A stretch of 64,000 bases of DNA from positions 1-64,000 of the forward strand of contig CAZWLN010000014.1 of the NCBI GenBank assembly GCA_964634885.1. The letters are read 5' to 3'. Origin of the DNA: DAINRZ01 sp964634885 (GTDB lineage: Bacteria; Bacteroidota; Ignavibacteria; Kapaibacteriales; UBA2268). How positions within the stretch are numbered: the first letter of the stretch is position 1; each line of letters starts with the position of its first letter. Shown piece after piece: positions 27,204 to 38,035 of the stretch. The notes under the pieces were generated by a model, which ran no database searches, was not told the DNA's origin, and worked only from the letters and a program-made list of their open reading frames with translations. The position numbers and the translations under genes are program-made.

Positions 27204-29246
27204 TTATTTAACAATAAGTTTCTTAGAAATTGTACCTGTTTTTCCTGTCAGTGTGTAGATATATGTTCCGGCATTGACTCTGTTGCCGAAAGTATCTTTA
27301 GCATCCCAGTAATATACCTGGCTGCCGGACTGCATCTCTGTGTTTACGATCTCTTTTACTTTGTTTCCAAGAATATCATAGACATTGAGTGTGTAAACGC
27401 CGGTTTCAGGAACATTGACCATGATTGTTGTTTTTGAACTGAAGGGATTAGGCATATTCTGAGAGAGAATTGCGTCGTCTGTTGAATTGTCGATTGATGT
27501 AAGGTTTAATGCAAGAGGAGTAGCATCAACTTCATTGAATGTTACGTCATTGGCAAGAAGTTGTTCTTTTTCTGTTCTTACAGTAACGTAGAAGATGGGA
27601 GCAGCACTTGTAAAGTTGCCGTCGCCTATGACAACAGCTCTGTTACCGTTGTAATCGGCAAAGAGAGTTTGTCCGTCTTCTTTGTTAACTTCAACACCGG
27701 TAACTTCGGCATTGAGATCGAATCTCATTGCGAAATTGTTAATGTTGCCGTTTAAGTAAACGGGAACGCTGTAGTAGCCATTGCCGAGGTATTCTGCTTT
27801 ACCGAAATCTACTCCGTTTGCAATGCCGTCAGCATTAATTACTCTTCCGGTGATGATCATTGTGTCGAGAAGGTAAGGAAGCTGAGGTACTCTTGCTGAC
27901 AAGTACATAAGTATTACGCTTGCGTCGAGTTCATTTACTTCGAAGTATAACTGTTGAAGTGAAGGAACGCTATATTCCGGATTGTCAAGGTTTTCCGAAT
28001 AGTGTTTGTCTCTCCAGGGCAATTTAACTTTTGTCGGATAGTATTCCGAATCGACAGGGTTCTGAACCATTTTGTCAAAGTCGTAGAAATATCTTCCGTT
28101 GTGGTTAACATCGCCGTGGAAGGCTTGCCTGTAAAGAATACTGTCGAGAGGTTGCCTTGTTGCTACCGAGCGCATGATGTTCCATGCGTCGTTAACAGTT
28201 ACGAACCTGTTCTGCTGCATACCAAAGTGTTTCTGGCCTGTAGTTTTGGAGAAGTCAACATCGCCGTCACCCCAGCTTTCAGTTTCCCTGAATTTGCCGT
28301 TTGATGAAAGGTAGATTGTTGTGTCTGTACCGTTTGAAGGCTGCCAAACGCCTGAGAGCCTGACAGATTTTCTTACGGAGTCGGCGATTACATCGCGGGC
28401 TACATCATAGAATTCGGGGCTGTTTGAGAGTACGAGGCCGTTGACAAAATCAAGAGCATCGCCTTTTAAACCTATTGAAGCACCGAAAGTTATGAGCTTT
28501 GATTCCCTGCTGATGCTGAGGTCAGCGCCTGCCGGGCCGTATGCGAATTCGATATCGCCTTGTTTTGTATTGCCGTCGATCTGTTCGTGGATAATAACCT
28601 GGAATGTTGCAACACTTGATGTTACGGGAAGTGTTGTTACGGGGTCTTTATAGTTAATGTTAAGGTCTTTCCACTGTATGATAAGGTATTTGTGTCCGTC
28701 TGACGCTGTGAAATTGCAATAGCTGATATTTGTCAATGTGTAGAGATTGTCAACACCTGCTGTTAAGCCGGCATTGTCTTCATCTGTCCTGAAGTAGTGG
28801 TCTCCCCAGAAAGGAGCTACGACGTTGTCAGGATAGGATGAACTGGAGATGAACAATCCCTGGGGGTCTCTTGAAGGTACGAACGGAGGCATATCGCCGC
28901 CTTTAACGAATGTAACGAATCCATTAATACAAACCCATACTTCGTTATAGGGATAGCCGTTGAATTCAAAAGTGAATCCGATTGGAATTTTTGCATAGCC
29001 ATCGTCCTTGTTCACAACGGACTGGTTCGGAGGCAGGAAGAAAGAATTAACACCTATTGGCGTTACAGTTCCTTCTGCAGTGATATCATAGAACTGAATT
29101 CGGGTCTGGTCATTCTCAGTTACATTTCTCCATGCTGCTTTGTAGGGCAAGTCGAATTCGCTGTAAACCTGAGCTTCCAGCGCAACTGGCAGCGATATGC
29201 CTATCAGCAGCATCACTCCGGTTGCAAACATTAGAAATCTTTTCAT
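27204..29246 (-). CDS. T9SS-sorted secreted protein with FlgD-like C-terminus
   Basis: A 680-residue secreted protein: signal peptide FATGVMLLIGISLPVALEAQ, a large N-terminal region, a short Asp/Asn-rich stretch recalling dockerin or calcium loops (GDVNHNGRYFYDFDKM), and a C-terminal FlgD-Ig/T9SS sorting domain (SQNMPNPFSSKTTI, then YWDAKDTFGNRVNAGTYIY). GAGGT lies upstream of the ATG at 29246. It is the second gene in the array, about 80 bases after the giant gene and beyond that gene's terminator hairpin. Binding partner or enzymatic activity cannot be assigned. Confidence 0.85.
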   Translation of the reverse strand: MKRFLMFATGVMLLIGISLPVALEAQVYSEFDLPYKAAWRNVTENDQTRIQFYDITAEGTVTPIGVNSFFLPPNQSVVNKDDGYAKIPIGFTFEFNGYPYNEVWVCINGFVTFVKGGDMPPFVPSRDPQGLFISSSSYPDNVVAPFWGDHYFRTDEDNAGLTAGVDNLYTLTNISYCNFTASDGHKYLIIQWKDLNINYKDPVTTLPVTSSVATFQVIIHEQIDGNTKQGDIEFAYGPAGADLSISRESKLITFGASIGLKGDALDFVNGLVLSNSPEFYDVARDVIADSVRKSVRLSGVWQPSNGTDTTIYLSSNGKFRETESWGDGDVDFSKTTGQKHFGMQQNRFVTVNDAWNIMRSVATRQPLDSILYRQAFHGDVNHNGRYFYDFDKMVQNPVDSEYYPTKVKLPWRDKHYSENLDNPEYSVPSLQQLYFEVNELDASVILMYLSARVPQLPYLLDTMIITGRVINADGIANGVDFGKAEYLGNGYYSVPVYLNGNINNFAMRFDLNAEVTGVEVNKEDGQTLFADYNGNRAVVIGDGNFTSAAPIFYVTVRTEKEQLLANDVTFNEVDATPLALNLTSIDNSTDDAILSQNMPNPFSSKTTIMVNVPETGVYTLNVYDILGNKVKEIVNTEMQSGSQVYYWDAKDTFGNRVNAGTYIYTLTGKTGTISKKLIVK

Positions 29247-29293
29247 ACTTAACCTCTTAATTTTTATTTATTAAATTTATCATATTCAAATTT

Positions 29294-29319
29294 GTGGCAG
29301 ACCCTTACGGGCCTGCCAC
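29294..29319 (-). terminator. Hairpin after the giant T9SS gene
   Basis: Arms GTGGCAGACCC and GGGCCTGCCAC (one mismatch) around loop TTAC, 8 bases past the giant gene's stop on the minus strand. Only moderate U content follows, so it may be partial termination within the array. Confidence 0.6.
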
Positions 29320-29326
29320 TTAATAA

Positions 29327-32300
29327 TTATTTTATGATAACTACATTAAATGTTGAAGTAACTGAGCCGGATGTCAATCTGATAGTATAAGTACCACTTG
29401 ATACGGGCTGGCCGTTTACGTCTGTTCCATTCCATCTAATGTTGTAAGTTCCAATGCTGTAGTTGTTATTTTCAAGTACATTTACAACCTGGCCAAGAGC
29501 GTCAACAACGTCTATTCTAACTTTGCTGTCCTGAGCAACATTGAAGAATATATTAGTAGCTTCAACAAATGGGTTAGGTGTTACCGATGTTATTAATGTT
29601 TGTGTAGGAAGTCCGGCGCCATCGTCAACAGCATTCGGATCGTTAGGATCTGACCAGATGTGTTTGATTACAAATCTGTCGATTGCAGGCCTGTTGATGA
29701 TTACAGTGATCTCTGTTCCCTGGATTTCATATGTGATATCGCCAGGTATTGTTCCGGCTTTACCTGTATTCATATTGAACGAGAAGAGATTGCCGTTCTG
29801 TGAATATGCATCCTGTAAGTGCCATGTTGACTTAGTCGGGTTCTTCTGAGGATCTTTATCCCATGAAGGTACATTTGACATATCCCACTTGATATAGATC
29901 GGATAGTGGTTTGTTGTTACACCGGATTCGCCACCTGACTGGATTACAGCTCTGAATACCTTCTCGTCTGTAACACCGTTCTTTGCAGGAGGATAGATGT
30001 TTCTTAATGTACCGTTTGTCAGAGGAATTTCCCATCTTACGTCAAATACGTCGTCATGGGGGACTGGAGGTAATTCGTATTCGCAGAATTTTCCGTCGAG
30101 TGAACCAAGTTCAGCACCGTCTGTTGCATCGCCTGTTGTAGGCAAGCCTTCGCTCTTACCGATACCCCATTCCATTTCCTGGAGAGCACCTTTAGCGTTT
30201 CTTACTGTAATCGGGCAAGTAAAGACAGTTTCATTGGAGAATTTAATCCTGAACTGTTTGGTTGTCGTGTTGCCGGCTTTGTCGGTAATCTTGATTTCAA
30301 CAGTTACTTTATCGTCTGCATCTCTGAGTGAAGGATCGATGACAAGGCTGTTTGAGTAGATTACAAAGCTTACTCTGCTCGAGTCTTTTATGCCGCTGAT
30401 TCTGTCGGGAACTACGGTGAACACACCGGTAGGAGATACGACTTCGATAGTGATTTCTTCTACCCATGGTTTGTCTTCATCGACTCCGATTTCACCTCTC
30501 ATGAAGTCAGCGTCATATACGAACATTGTGTCTGAATATACTGCTCCGTATTCAACGCATTTTACTGCCGGAAGGTCAGCAAGTACAGGTGTGTGGTTTG
30601 TAGAGTCAACCTGGAGGCTGAATGTTTTAACGTCGGAGAGTCCGAATTCATCTTCTACATATACTGTTACCTGTGCTGTTTTCGGTGCATCGTCGATACC
30701 GGGGGTACCGTAGAGCAGACCGCTTTCCTGATTAATTCTGAGCCATTTGGGAGTAGTCTTCAGATTTGTAAGATCCCACTGTCCGGCTTCGGGGAAGCAA
30801 GGATCTTTGTCAACTTTGTCATCAAAGATTCTTGTTCCGAGTTCGGTTGCAACTGCGTCGGAATAGACGAGGTGGTATGTATGCCACTGGTCCATGTTAG
30901 GATCTTTAACTTTGATCTGCATTGTGTCGTTCATTAACTGGGGATTGTAATCGTAATCTTCTTTTGCACGAGGCAATGATACATTCGTGATCTGAGGAGC
31001 GAAGTTAATTACGACTTCTCTTTCCATGATGTTGATGCCTGTATGGCCGTCGTTTACTACGATTGCAAATGTTGTATCGTCGTTGTATTCTCCAGCTTGC
31101 CTGTTTCTCGGAGTCAACAGAGTATCGGCTGTTTTCTGGGGAATTGAGATATACAATTTACCATATGTCTGGAAGTCGGAAGCGAACTCATCCCACTGTG
31201 CAGGATCGTCATATTTGCGGAAGTACTGATGTGCATTATCATTTACCATCCAGAAGGGTTTTGCCTGGCTGATGAATGTTGCAACTCCGTCGTCCGGATC
31301 GAATTCGTTCTTCTCAGTGTCCATATATACGACTTCGTCGCCTCTGATTGCAATATTTGCAAATCCGTAGGCTGTTCTACCGAACCTGAAGTCCCAGGCG
31401 CCGAGTCCTTTGTAGCCGTCTTTGGTTACTTTTGAGTTGTCTTCGGCTTCATCGTCTGTGTTAACATCGATCTTGAACCTGAGTGCTCCGTTATCGCCGT
31501 ATGTCAGGTTTGCTCTTAATACATCTTTGTCCTGGTCGTAGCATGTGTAAACGGAAGGTGAATAGACAACATAAGGTGATTCTGTTGTTTCATAGACACA
31601 ATCAGGATCTCCGTAAACGCCGGTCATTCTTCTTGTTACGATGTCTTCTGTTTCGAAGGGAAGGATGAATCTCGGTGTGCTGTCAACTACAAAGAGGTCA
31701 AATACATACTGTGCATAGAAGTTCTGGCCGCTGTTGATTGTATCCTGCTGGAGGTACCTTGCGTTTGCAATGTCATATTTGCCTGCGTGGAGATATTTCG
31801 GGAAGATGTTGATGAACTGATCCAGAACGTCCTGGCTTACTTCTTCATCGCCTGTCAATTTCTTCAGTGAGTCAATTGTTCTCCAATGAGGAGGATAGTT
31901 TTCAACGTAAACGGTGCATTTTTCACCACCGGGTACTACAAACGGGTTGATGGGCATACCACGGAGTTCAAGATAGCCAAGAGCGTCGTCTTCTCTTTCA
32001 GCTACTGTCCTGAATTCAGGATCTCTGCTGGGATAGATTACGTCTGATTGTAGCCATCTTGCAAGGCCTGATGTAGGATCTACCGACCATCTGAATGTCA
32101 ACTGTGTGTATTTGTCAGGATGGAGGAGAGCTCTGGGATCGTAGAACTTCGAGCTGTCCCTGCCGGTTATCGTAAGGATGGAGTCGAGGCCCTGGCCTGC
32201 GAGTCTGTGCCTTGTTGTGAACTGGTCGCCGTTCCTTGTGGGATCTTCAATCCAGGGATAAATTCTGTCTTCGGTGATGAATATCTTGTTAAGGAAATCA

Positions 32301-35300
32301 GTGATGTGGTTTTCTACAAGTTCGTCTTCCCACGGATATTCGCTGGGCAGCCACCTGTGTACGGTGTCTGTCTGAAGATCGATGATTTCATGTGTGAATT
32401 CGGGAGCGCGAGTTGAGCTGCTGATGTTAAAGAGCATACCGCCACGAAGTGCGATGTCGCCGCCTTCTCTCCAGAGTACTGTTCTCGAGATGACAAGGAT
32501 TTCGTCTCCAACTGCAACAGGGAGTGCTCTGTAGCGTTCGCCGCCGAAGAATGTCTGCATATTGTTGTCATTATCTTTTGGCATGTCTGTCCTGTTGGAG
32601 AATATCCTGTTCAGTTTGCCAAACTTGTTGTAGGGGCCATTCTGGCTGTATTCGTGGTTGTATTTCCTGCCGAGCAATGTAGCTGCTGCTTCATTGTAGG
32701 GGTTCTTGTCGAAGTCAACCAGCGGGTCGCCGAATGTCAGCAAGCCTTCTTCGCTTCTTCTTCTTGTAAGGTCTGATTCATTTCTGTCTGAAGAGTCGGG
32801 AATGAATTCAACTCTTGCTCTGAAGACTTCGCGACGGGGACCTTCTTCAGATACCTGGCGGAGGTTAACCCTGATGAAGTCGCTTGTTCTTCTGTTGATT
32901 ACAAAGAATACCGATTCGTTAAGAAGTCTTGTGTCGTGGTTAGCAAGTTCTTTTTCGCCTTCGTAGTTTGACTGGCATTCGAGATACAGCGGATAGCCGA
33001 TAGGATGATAGAAGCTGCCGTCTTTATTCGGTCTCCATTCGTCCTGAAGCATTTTTACGATTTCATATTTATGTTCGTCGGGATTCATGTCAACGAGACT
33101 GTCAACGATGAAGGGGTCCCTGATCCATCTGCGGACATATTTTGTATAGCCAAGGTCATCTTCCCAGCCTGAGGGATATGTAGGATCGTTATAGCTTCTG
33201 AGCAGCGGAGGAATACCAACTGCAAAGTCTTCTATCGGGCTCATATTCCTGTTGGAGTAGTCGATTGTCTTGATGTCCGTACCTTTATCATAGATGTCGT
33301 ACATGTTACCGGACATTACTTTTCTTTCGGGGAAGCTGTTTGTACCTGCAATGTTTTCATTGTAGGGTGATGCCTGGTTGCTAAGAGGAACAGGTACATA
33401 GTCATATCTGTGATATGATTCGAACGGGCCTTGTTCTCTCGGGTCAGCATTGTCGTCGGCTATCGGGTACAAATATGTAAATCTCAGCTGTGTTTCTTTT
33501 GCAAGGTCATCTGAATTGTAAACATTGCCTTTGAAGTATGTGTCAACGAAGAATGTTTCGAAGACTGCGGGTTCGTAGAAGGTTGTGTCTTCGTAGTAGC
33601 CGTCGCCGTCTTTGTCTTCTACCTTCAATACTTTCTTGTTGTCGATCTTCATTGCAACGTTTGCGTCAGTTCTGCCCCAGTAGTTACCACGTAGTGTGTC
33701 TGTACCGCCAAGGCCAACACCGCTTGTTCCGTTAAGAACACCTTTGGTATTGGGAGCGTCGGGAAGCCTGACGATGAATCTGGCAACGTTGTTGTAAATT
33801 GAGTTGCCTGCTTCGGGAGCTGATGTGGCAGGAATCGGACCAACTGCTTCGCCGTAGATTACTGCGCCTGCAAGGTCAGATGATGCGTAGTTTACAAAAG
33901 TCTCCTGGTCGGCTCTGAAACCGCTGTAAATATAGTTCTGGTCATTGCCGATTGCTGAATAGGCTTCGTTACCGGTAATGAGTGAACGTGAGAATTTCAG
34001 CTGTAACTGATAGTTGTCGGAATAGACGGCTGCGCCGCTGAATGCTTTGTTGTTCTGCATTCTTACGCGGTTGAAGTTAACGCTGTCAACTCTGTTGGTT
34101 CTGTCTGTGGATACTTCATCGAGGATATAGAGAGCGCCACCGAGGCCGATACCGTTTTCAGGAAGGTTGAGGCTTCCGATCAGAGGATGGTAACGTTTAA
34201 CGTCTGCTGTCTGTGTATTGATCTCTACAGCGTCTGCCCATGTTGTGCCGCCGTCGGTTGACTTTGTAATGAGGCCGAGTTGTGAACCGGCATATACAAT
34301 TGATTCGGACTGAGCATATACTGAATAGAGGTTATTTGTTGTGTTTGCATATGTTTCTGTCCAGGAGGAACCCTGATTGACAGTTTTGAGTACGATGCCG
34401 TCGTCGCCGACAACAAATGCTGCGCTGTCGCCTACAACGTCGATGGCGTTGAAGTTTTCGGCGAGGTCTGAGTAGATTGTTGACCATGCATCTGTCCATG
34501 CGTCGATTGTTTTCAGGATGACGCCTGAGTTACCAACAACCATTGCAGTGTTATCATTAATAAATGCAATGTCTTTAAGGTCATTAAGGGTGTTTGATGT
34601 ATGCATTACCCAGTTGTTGCCGCCGTCAACAGTAGCAAGGATGACACCTTCATTTGTACCGGCGTCGATTTTACCAACAGCGATACCTCTGAGTTCGTCA
34701 ACGAATTCTACGTCGAGGAGGTCTGAAGTTGTAGCTGACTGGTTTTTAACTACCCAGGTAGTGCCGGCGTCGGTTGTCTTGAGGATACGTCCGTCTGCGC
34801 CTACTGCCCAGCCAATATCGGCTGTAGCGAATGTAATTGATTTGAGGTCTTTGTTTGTGTTGCTGATCTTTTCAACCCAGGTGATGCCTTCGTCTGTTGT
34901 TTTCAGGATGATGCCTGCGTCGCCGACTGCATAGCCTGTTGTTTTTGATGTGAAGAATACATCATGGATTGAGATCTGAACGTTTGAGTAATTTGATTCG
35001 GATGCTTTTTTGCCGTCAACTAATTTGATGATGGCACCGTTGCTGCCGACTACCCAAAGAGCGTTGTCAACGGGAGCGAATGAGAACCATGAAGCGTTTG
35101 TTTCATGCTGTCCGTATTTGATCTGTGTAGTACCCGAGCCGTTTACAGCTGCAGCTACTTCATCGTCAACGATGATCTGGTTGTCGTAGAACCTTGTCAT
35201 CATTCTTTCATCTGCGGGATAATCGTAGATTGTAGGATCGGTTACGGAGTTTGCAAATACTTCGTTCTTTGAACTGTATGAACTTGCAACTACGCCGTTG

Positions 35301-37909
35301 GGTTCGAATGTTACATTATCAATATCAGTGATGAAGAATCTCTGTTTTGATGTCATCGGGTGAACGATTGCAATGGCGCCGCCGTTACCGTTATACACTT
35401 TATTTGATTTGAATTCGCTACCTTTAACGAGGTTAAGGTCGGCGTTTACTGAGTAAACAGCGCCACCACCGGCTACATAAACTCTTTCGGATGAGGGAAG
35501 ATCCTGAAGCATTGCTTCGGCATTACCTACCTGGTTATTGATGAAGTCGGCGCGTACAATGTGTACTGCACGGTTTTCGGGTTCGAGTGTACCGTCGGGA
35601 ATGTGGAATTTTACAGCACCGCCGGAGAAACCAGCTTTGTTGTCTTCGAAGAGTACGGGATATTTTCCGCCGTAGCCAATAATCTGGTCTGCCTGCATAC
35701 CGCCTGCGCCGTAGATCGTAGTGTTTCTTTCGGAGCAGATTGCGCCGCCGGCTACCTGTGCTTCGTTATTGATGAATTTAATGTTGAAGCCGTAGTCGCG
35801 GGCAGTGATTGTGTTGTCGTAACCACCGATGATGGGTGACATATACTGCCTGTACCTTGTACCGGCTACGTAGATAGCGCCACCGGCTGCTGAACGGTTA
35901 CCAACAAATTCTGTAGGATTGATGTTGTCGGCAACTTCGTCTCTTGTCGGACCGCCGCGTACCTGAAGGCGGGCGTCTGTGTTCTCGAGGTAGATTGCGC
36001 CACCGCGTGAGTACCTGTCTGAATATTTGATAAGGCCTATATCATGATTGATACCATCCTGTTTACCATTGATTATGGTATCTGCATTCTGCATATAGGG
36101 TACGTTTGTCTGGTTGTAATAGAACTGGCCGGCTACGATCATCGATGTATTCCTGCCGATGTAGAGAGCGCCGCCGCGGGCACCGAACGATTTGTCGGAT
36201 GCCTGGTAGTTATAGGCTCTGTTGTCTCTCATTACGAGAACGTCGGTTTTGGGGAATACGAGAGGATCGGACTGGAATGCAACATTAATTGAATTGTTAA
36301 CACCAAAGCCGATTTCCATGTGTGTGTCGTCTGATTCATAGTTTACTTTTTTACCTGCAATATAAACAGCGCCGCCGAATGCCATATCGCCATATTCGCG
36401 GCCCGGTTTTGCTATTTCAGTAAGGTCTTCTTCAACGGGAATCGAAGGAACGCCTTTGTATTTGATACCAACATTAGCAAGTTGAACGATGTTCCTGAGG
36501 AAGGTGTTGTTTCTTACTCTGCCGAGTAAAACAGCAATACGGCCATCGTCGAATGCCTGTCTGTCATAGTCGTTATAGAACTCTGTACCGAGAACGCCGC
36601 CGTCAAGGTCATCCTGCTCGTCGAGAAGGTCTATCTGGGGATCATCCTGGTTAAGAGCGTTTGATTTTGTATTGATTTCGGAAATAGTTCCGTTTTTGTT
36701 TGTCAGGTTGGGGTTCTTGTCGGCTCTGTAGTATTTGGGGAAATACTTGCCGGGGTTTGCAAAGCCGTCGGGAGCCTGCAGAATTGCAAGAGCGCCGCCT
36801 TTGTGACGTGCAATGTTGTCGATGAACTGGCAGTTCAGAATCCATGTCCTTGAGGAGAGGGTGGTGATTGCACCGCCGGTACCGTTTGTAAGAAGCCTCA
36901 TCGTAGTGTTTACTTCGGCTACTTCGTCTGCGGTCAGTTCAGGGAACGATTCTGCATTGTAGAGAGCGTGCTGAGCAACTGTTGTGTCTTTGCGCATACC
37001 TTCGAAGGAGCAGTTTCTGAAGAAAGCAGCTCTTGCGCCGGGTAATACGATAATATGGCCTAATTCACGGGATATGTTATTTGTAGGCTGACCTACAAAC
37101 CTGATCTGTTCTGATTCAACGTCGATGTCGCCTTCTTCTGTACGTTTCCAGGGGTTAATCCTTAATTTTATATCTGCAGAAGGATCGGTGTACAAACGTG
37201 CAGCTGTGAACATGATAGCTTTTTCAAAGGGAATAAGTACGATTACGTCGCCGGGATCGCTAACATTGCCGTCCGGGTCATAGGGAGGTTCCATATGCTT
37301 GCCGTTACTGCCGGCAATGGGCTGGAAGTCAATAATTTTTCTCTTTGTGATGTTAAGAAGAACATTATTTACATAGTTCTCCTTTGAGCGGTATTGGAAG
37401 GGACCTGTCGGGAAAGTACCGGCCGGATTAACGAGATAGCGGCTGGTGTTAATTGTAAGGTCTCTTACTGTGTTAATAGTGACGGTAGTATCAGTAATTG
37501 TACTGGTATTAGCGCCATCACTTTTCTCCCAGAGAAAATACCTTAAGTCGGCATAGCCCTGGGTGGCACCGTACTGGTTGCCAAGGTCGTTTGGATTGTC
37601 GTTTCCTGGGTTAGCAGTATAAGCAGCTGCGGCGAAGCCGTCTGCTATTATCCTGCCGCCAGTGGAGTCGACGAGGAAACCGTTAGGATTGAAAAGAACT
37701 TTCGTACCCGGCTCAATAATTAATGTACCGCCGATTACGTACTTCTGATCAATAATATAAACGGTATCCTTGAGGAATACGCGAACATCACCGGCTTTCA
37801 GAGTACCGGAAATCTTGCACGTCGGTACTACAGGGGCCGCATTCCCTTGGCTATATGCCAGGAAGCCCAGTAGCACTACTAGTAAACTCAAACGAAACAA
37901 TCGATGCAT
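29327..37909 (-). CDS. Giant (2860-residue) T9SS surface protein: beta-helix, YCF48/Asp-box and Ig-like modules
   Basis: The start at 37909 (MHRLFRLSLLV) has a strong GGAGGT site; an upstream in-frame ATG at 37963 lacks one. After the signal peptide, a parallel beta-helix with polymorphic-outer-membrane-protein style GGA-x-Y repeats covers roughly residues 340-855 (RSAAGGAIYVAG, NEAQVAGGAICSE). A YCF48-like Asp-box block follows at about 945-1230 (TTDEGITW, TTDAGTTW, TVDGGNNW, STDGGTTW, with GYAVGDAG/GWAVGADG motifs). GGA-type sequence resumes at 1237-1355 (GLGGALYI), so the propeller appears inserted into the helix. Late on, an Ig/He-PIG-like segment (LRINQESGLLYGTPG, near 2395) precedes a FlgD/T9SS C-terminus (PNPFVEATNIFFN, WNGTDVNGQPVSSGTY). 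First gene of the array; likely a large adhesin or surface enzyme carrier. Confidence 0.88.
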   Translation of the reverse strand: MHRLFRLSLLVVLLGFLAYSQGNAAPVVPTCKISGTLKAGDVRVFLKDTVYIIDQKYVIGGTLIIEPGTKVLFNPNGFLVDSTGGRIIADGFAAAAYTANPGNDNPNDLGNQYGATQGYADLRYFLWEKSDGANTSTITDTTVTINTVRDLTINTSRYLVNPAGTFPTGPFQYRSKENYVNNVLLNITKRKIIDFQPIAGSNGKHMEPPYDPDGNVSDPGDVIVLIPFEKAIMFTAARLYTDPSADIKLRINPWKRTEEGDIDVESEQIRFVGQPTNNISRELGHIIVLPGARAAFFRNCSFEGMRKDTTVAQHALYNAESFPELTADEVAEVNTTMRLLTNGTGGAITTLSSRTWILNCQFIDNIARHKGGALAILQAPDGFANPGKYFPKYYRADKNPNLTNKNGTISEINTKSNALNQDDPQIDLLDEQDDLDGGVLGTEFYNDYDRQAFDDGRIAVLLGRVRNNTFLRNIVQLANVGIKYKGVPSIPVEEDLTEIAKPGREYGDMAFGGAVYIAGKKVNYESDDTHMEIGFGVNNSINVAFQSDPLVFPKTDVLVMRDNRAYNYQASDKSFGARGGALYIGRNTSMIVAGQFYYNQTNVPYMQNADTIINGKQDGINHDIGLIKYSDRYSRGGAIYLENTDARLQVRGGPTRDEVADNINPTEFVGNRSAAGGAIYVAGTRYRQYMSPIIGGYDNTITARDYGFNIKFINNEAQVAGGAICSERNTTIYGAGGMQADQIIGYGGKYPVLFEDNKAGFSGGAVKFHIPDGTLEPENRAVHIVRADFINNQVGNAEAMLQDLPSSERVYVAGGGAVYSVNADLNLVKGSEFKSNKVYNGNGGAIAIVHPMTSKQRFFITDIDNVTFEPNGVVASSYSSKNEVFANSVTDPTIYDYPADERMMTRFYDNQIIVDDEVAAAVNGSGTTQIKYGQHETNASWFSFAPVDNALWVVGSNGAIIKLVDGKKASESNYSNVQISIHDVFFTSKTTGYAVGDAGIILKTTDEGITWVEKISNTNKDLKSITFATADIGWAVGADGRILKTTDAGTTWVVKNQSATTSDLLDVEFVDELRGIAVGKIDAGTNEGVILATVDGGNNWVMHTSNTLNDLKDIAFINDNTAMVVGNSGVILKTIDAWTDAWSTIYSDLAENFNAIDVVGDSAAFVVGDDGIVLKTVNQGSSWTETYANTTNNLYSVYAQSESIVYAGSQLGLITKSTDGGTTWADAVEINTQTADVKRYHPLIGSLNLPENGIGLGGALYILDEVSTDRTNRVDSVNFNRVRMQNNKAFSGAAVYSDNYQLQLKFSRSLITGNEAYSAIGNDQNYIYSGFRADQETFVNYASSDLAGAVIYGEAVGPIPATSAPEAGNSIYNNVARFIVRLPDAPNTKGVLNGTSGVGLGGTDTLRGNYWGRTDANVAMKIDNKKVLKVEDKDGDGYYEDTTFYEPAVFETFFVDTYFKGNVYNSDDLAKETQLRFTYLYPIADDNADPREQGPFESYHRYDYVPVPLSNQASPYNENIAGTNSFPERKVMSGNMYDIYDKGTDIKTIDYSNRNMSPIEDFAVGIPPLLRSYNDPTYPSGWEDDLGYTKYVRRWIRDPFIVDSLVDMNPDEHKYEIVKMLQDEWRPNKDGSFYHPIGYPLYLECQSNYEGEKELANHDTRLLNESVFFVINRRTSDFIRVNLRQVSEEGPRREVFRARVEFIPDSSDRNESDLTRRRSEEGLLTFGDPLVDFDKNPYNEAAATLLGRKYNHEYSQNGPYNKFGKLNRIFSNRTDMPKDNDNNMQTFFGGERYRALPVAVGDEILVISRTVLWREGGDIALRGGMLFNISSSTRAPEFTHEIIDLQTDTVHRWLPSEYPWEDELVENHITDFLNKIFITEDRIYPWIEDPTRNGDQFTTRHRLAGQGLDSILTITGRDSSKFYDPRALLHPDKYTQLTFRWSVDPTSGLARWLQSDVIYPSRDPEFRTVAEREDDALGYLELRGMPINPFVVPGGEKCTVYVENYPPHWRTIDSLKKLTGDEEVSQDVLDQFINIFPKYLHAGKYDIANARYLQQDTINSGQNFYAQYVFDLFVVDSTPRFILPFETEDIVTRRMTGVYGDPDCVYETTESPYVVYSPSVYTCYDQDKDVLRANLTYGDNGALRFKIDVNTDDEAEDNSKVTKDGYKGLGAWDFRFGRTAYGFANIAIRGDEVVYMDTEKNEFDPDDGVATFISQAKPFWMVNDNAHQYFRKYDDPAQWDEFASDFQTYGKLYISIPQKTADTLLTPRNRQAGEYNDDTTFAIVVNDGHTGINIMEREVVINFAPQITNVSLPRAKEDYDYNPQLMNDTMQIKVKDPNMDQWHTYHLVYSDAVATELGTRIFDDKVDKDPCFPEAGQWDLTNLKTTPKWLRINQESGLLYGTPGIDDAPKTAQVTVYVEDEFGLSDVKTFSLQVDSTNHTPVLADLPAVKCVEYGAVYSDTMFVYDADFMRGEIGVDEDKPWVEEITIEVVSPTGVFTVVPDRISGIKDSSRVSFVIYSNSLVIDPSLRDADDKVTVEIKITDKAGNTTTKQFRIKFSNETVFTCPITVRNAKGALQEMEWGIGKSEGLPTTGDATDGAELGSLDGKFCEYELPPVPHDDVFDVRWEIPLTNGTLRNIYPPAKNGVTDEKVFRAVIQSGGESGVTTNHYPIYIKWDMSNVPSWDKDPQKNPTKSTWHLQDAYSQNGNLFSFNMNTGKAGTIPGDITYEIQGTEITVIINRPAIDRFVIKHIWSDPNDPNAVDDGAGLPTQTLITSVTPNPFVEATNIFFNVAQDSKVRIDVVDALGQVVNVLENNNYSIGTYNIRWNGTDVNGQPVSSGTYTIRLTSGSVTSTFNVVIIK

Positions 37910-38035
37910 GTTACCTCCGTAAAAAATATTATTATGTACAACAAATTTATTATTACTAATCATATATTATTTTCAATGATTTAACATCATATTTCAAAAT
38001 TTTTCAAATTGTATGATGGGCAATTTTCGTGCCAT

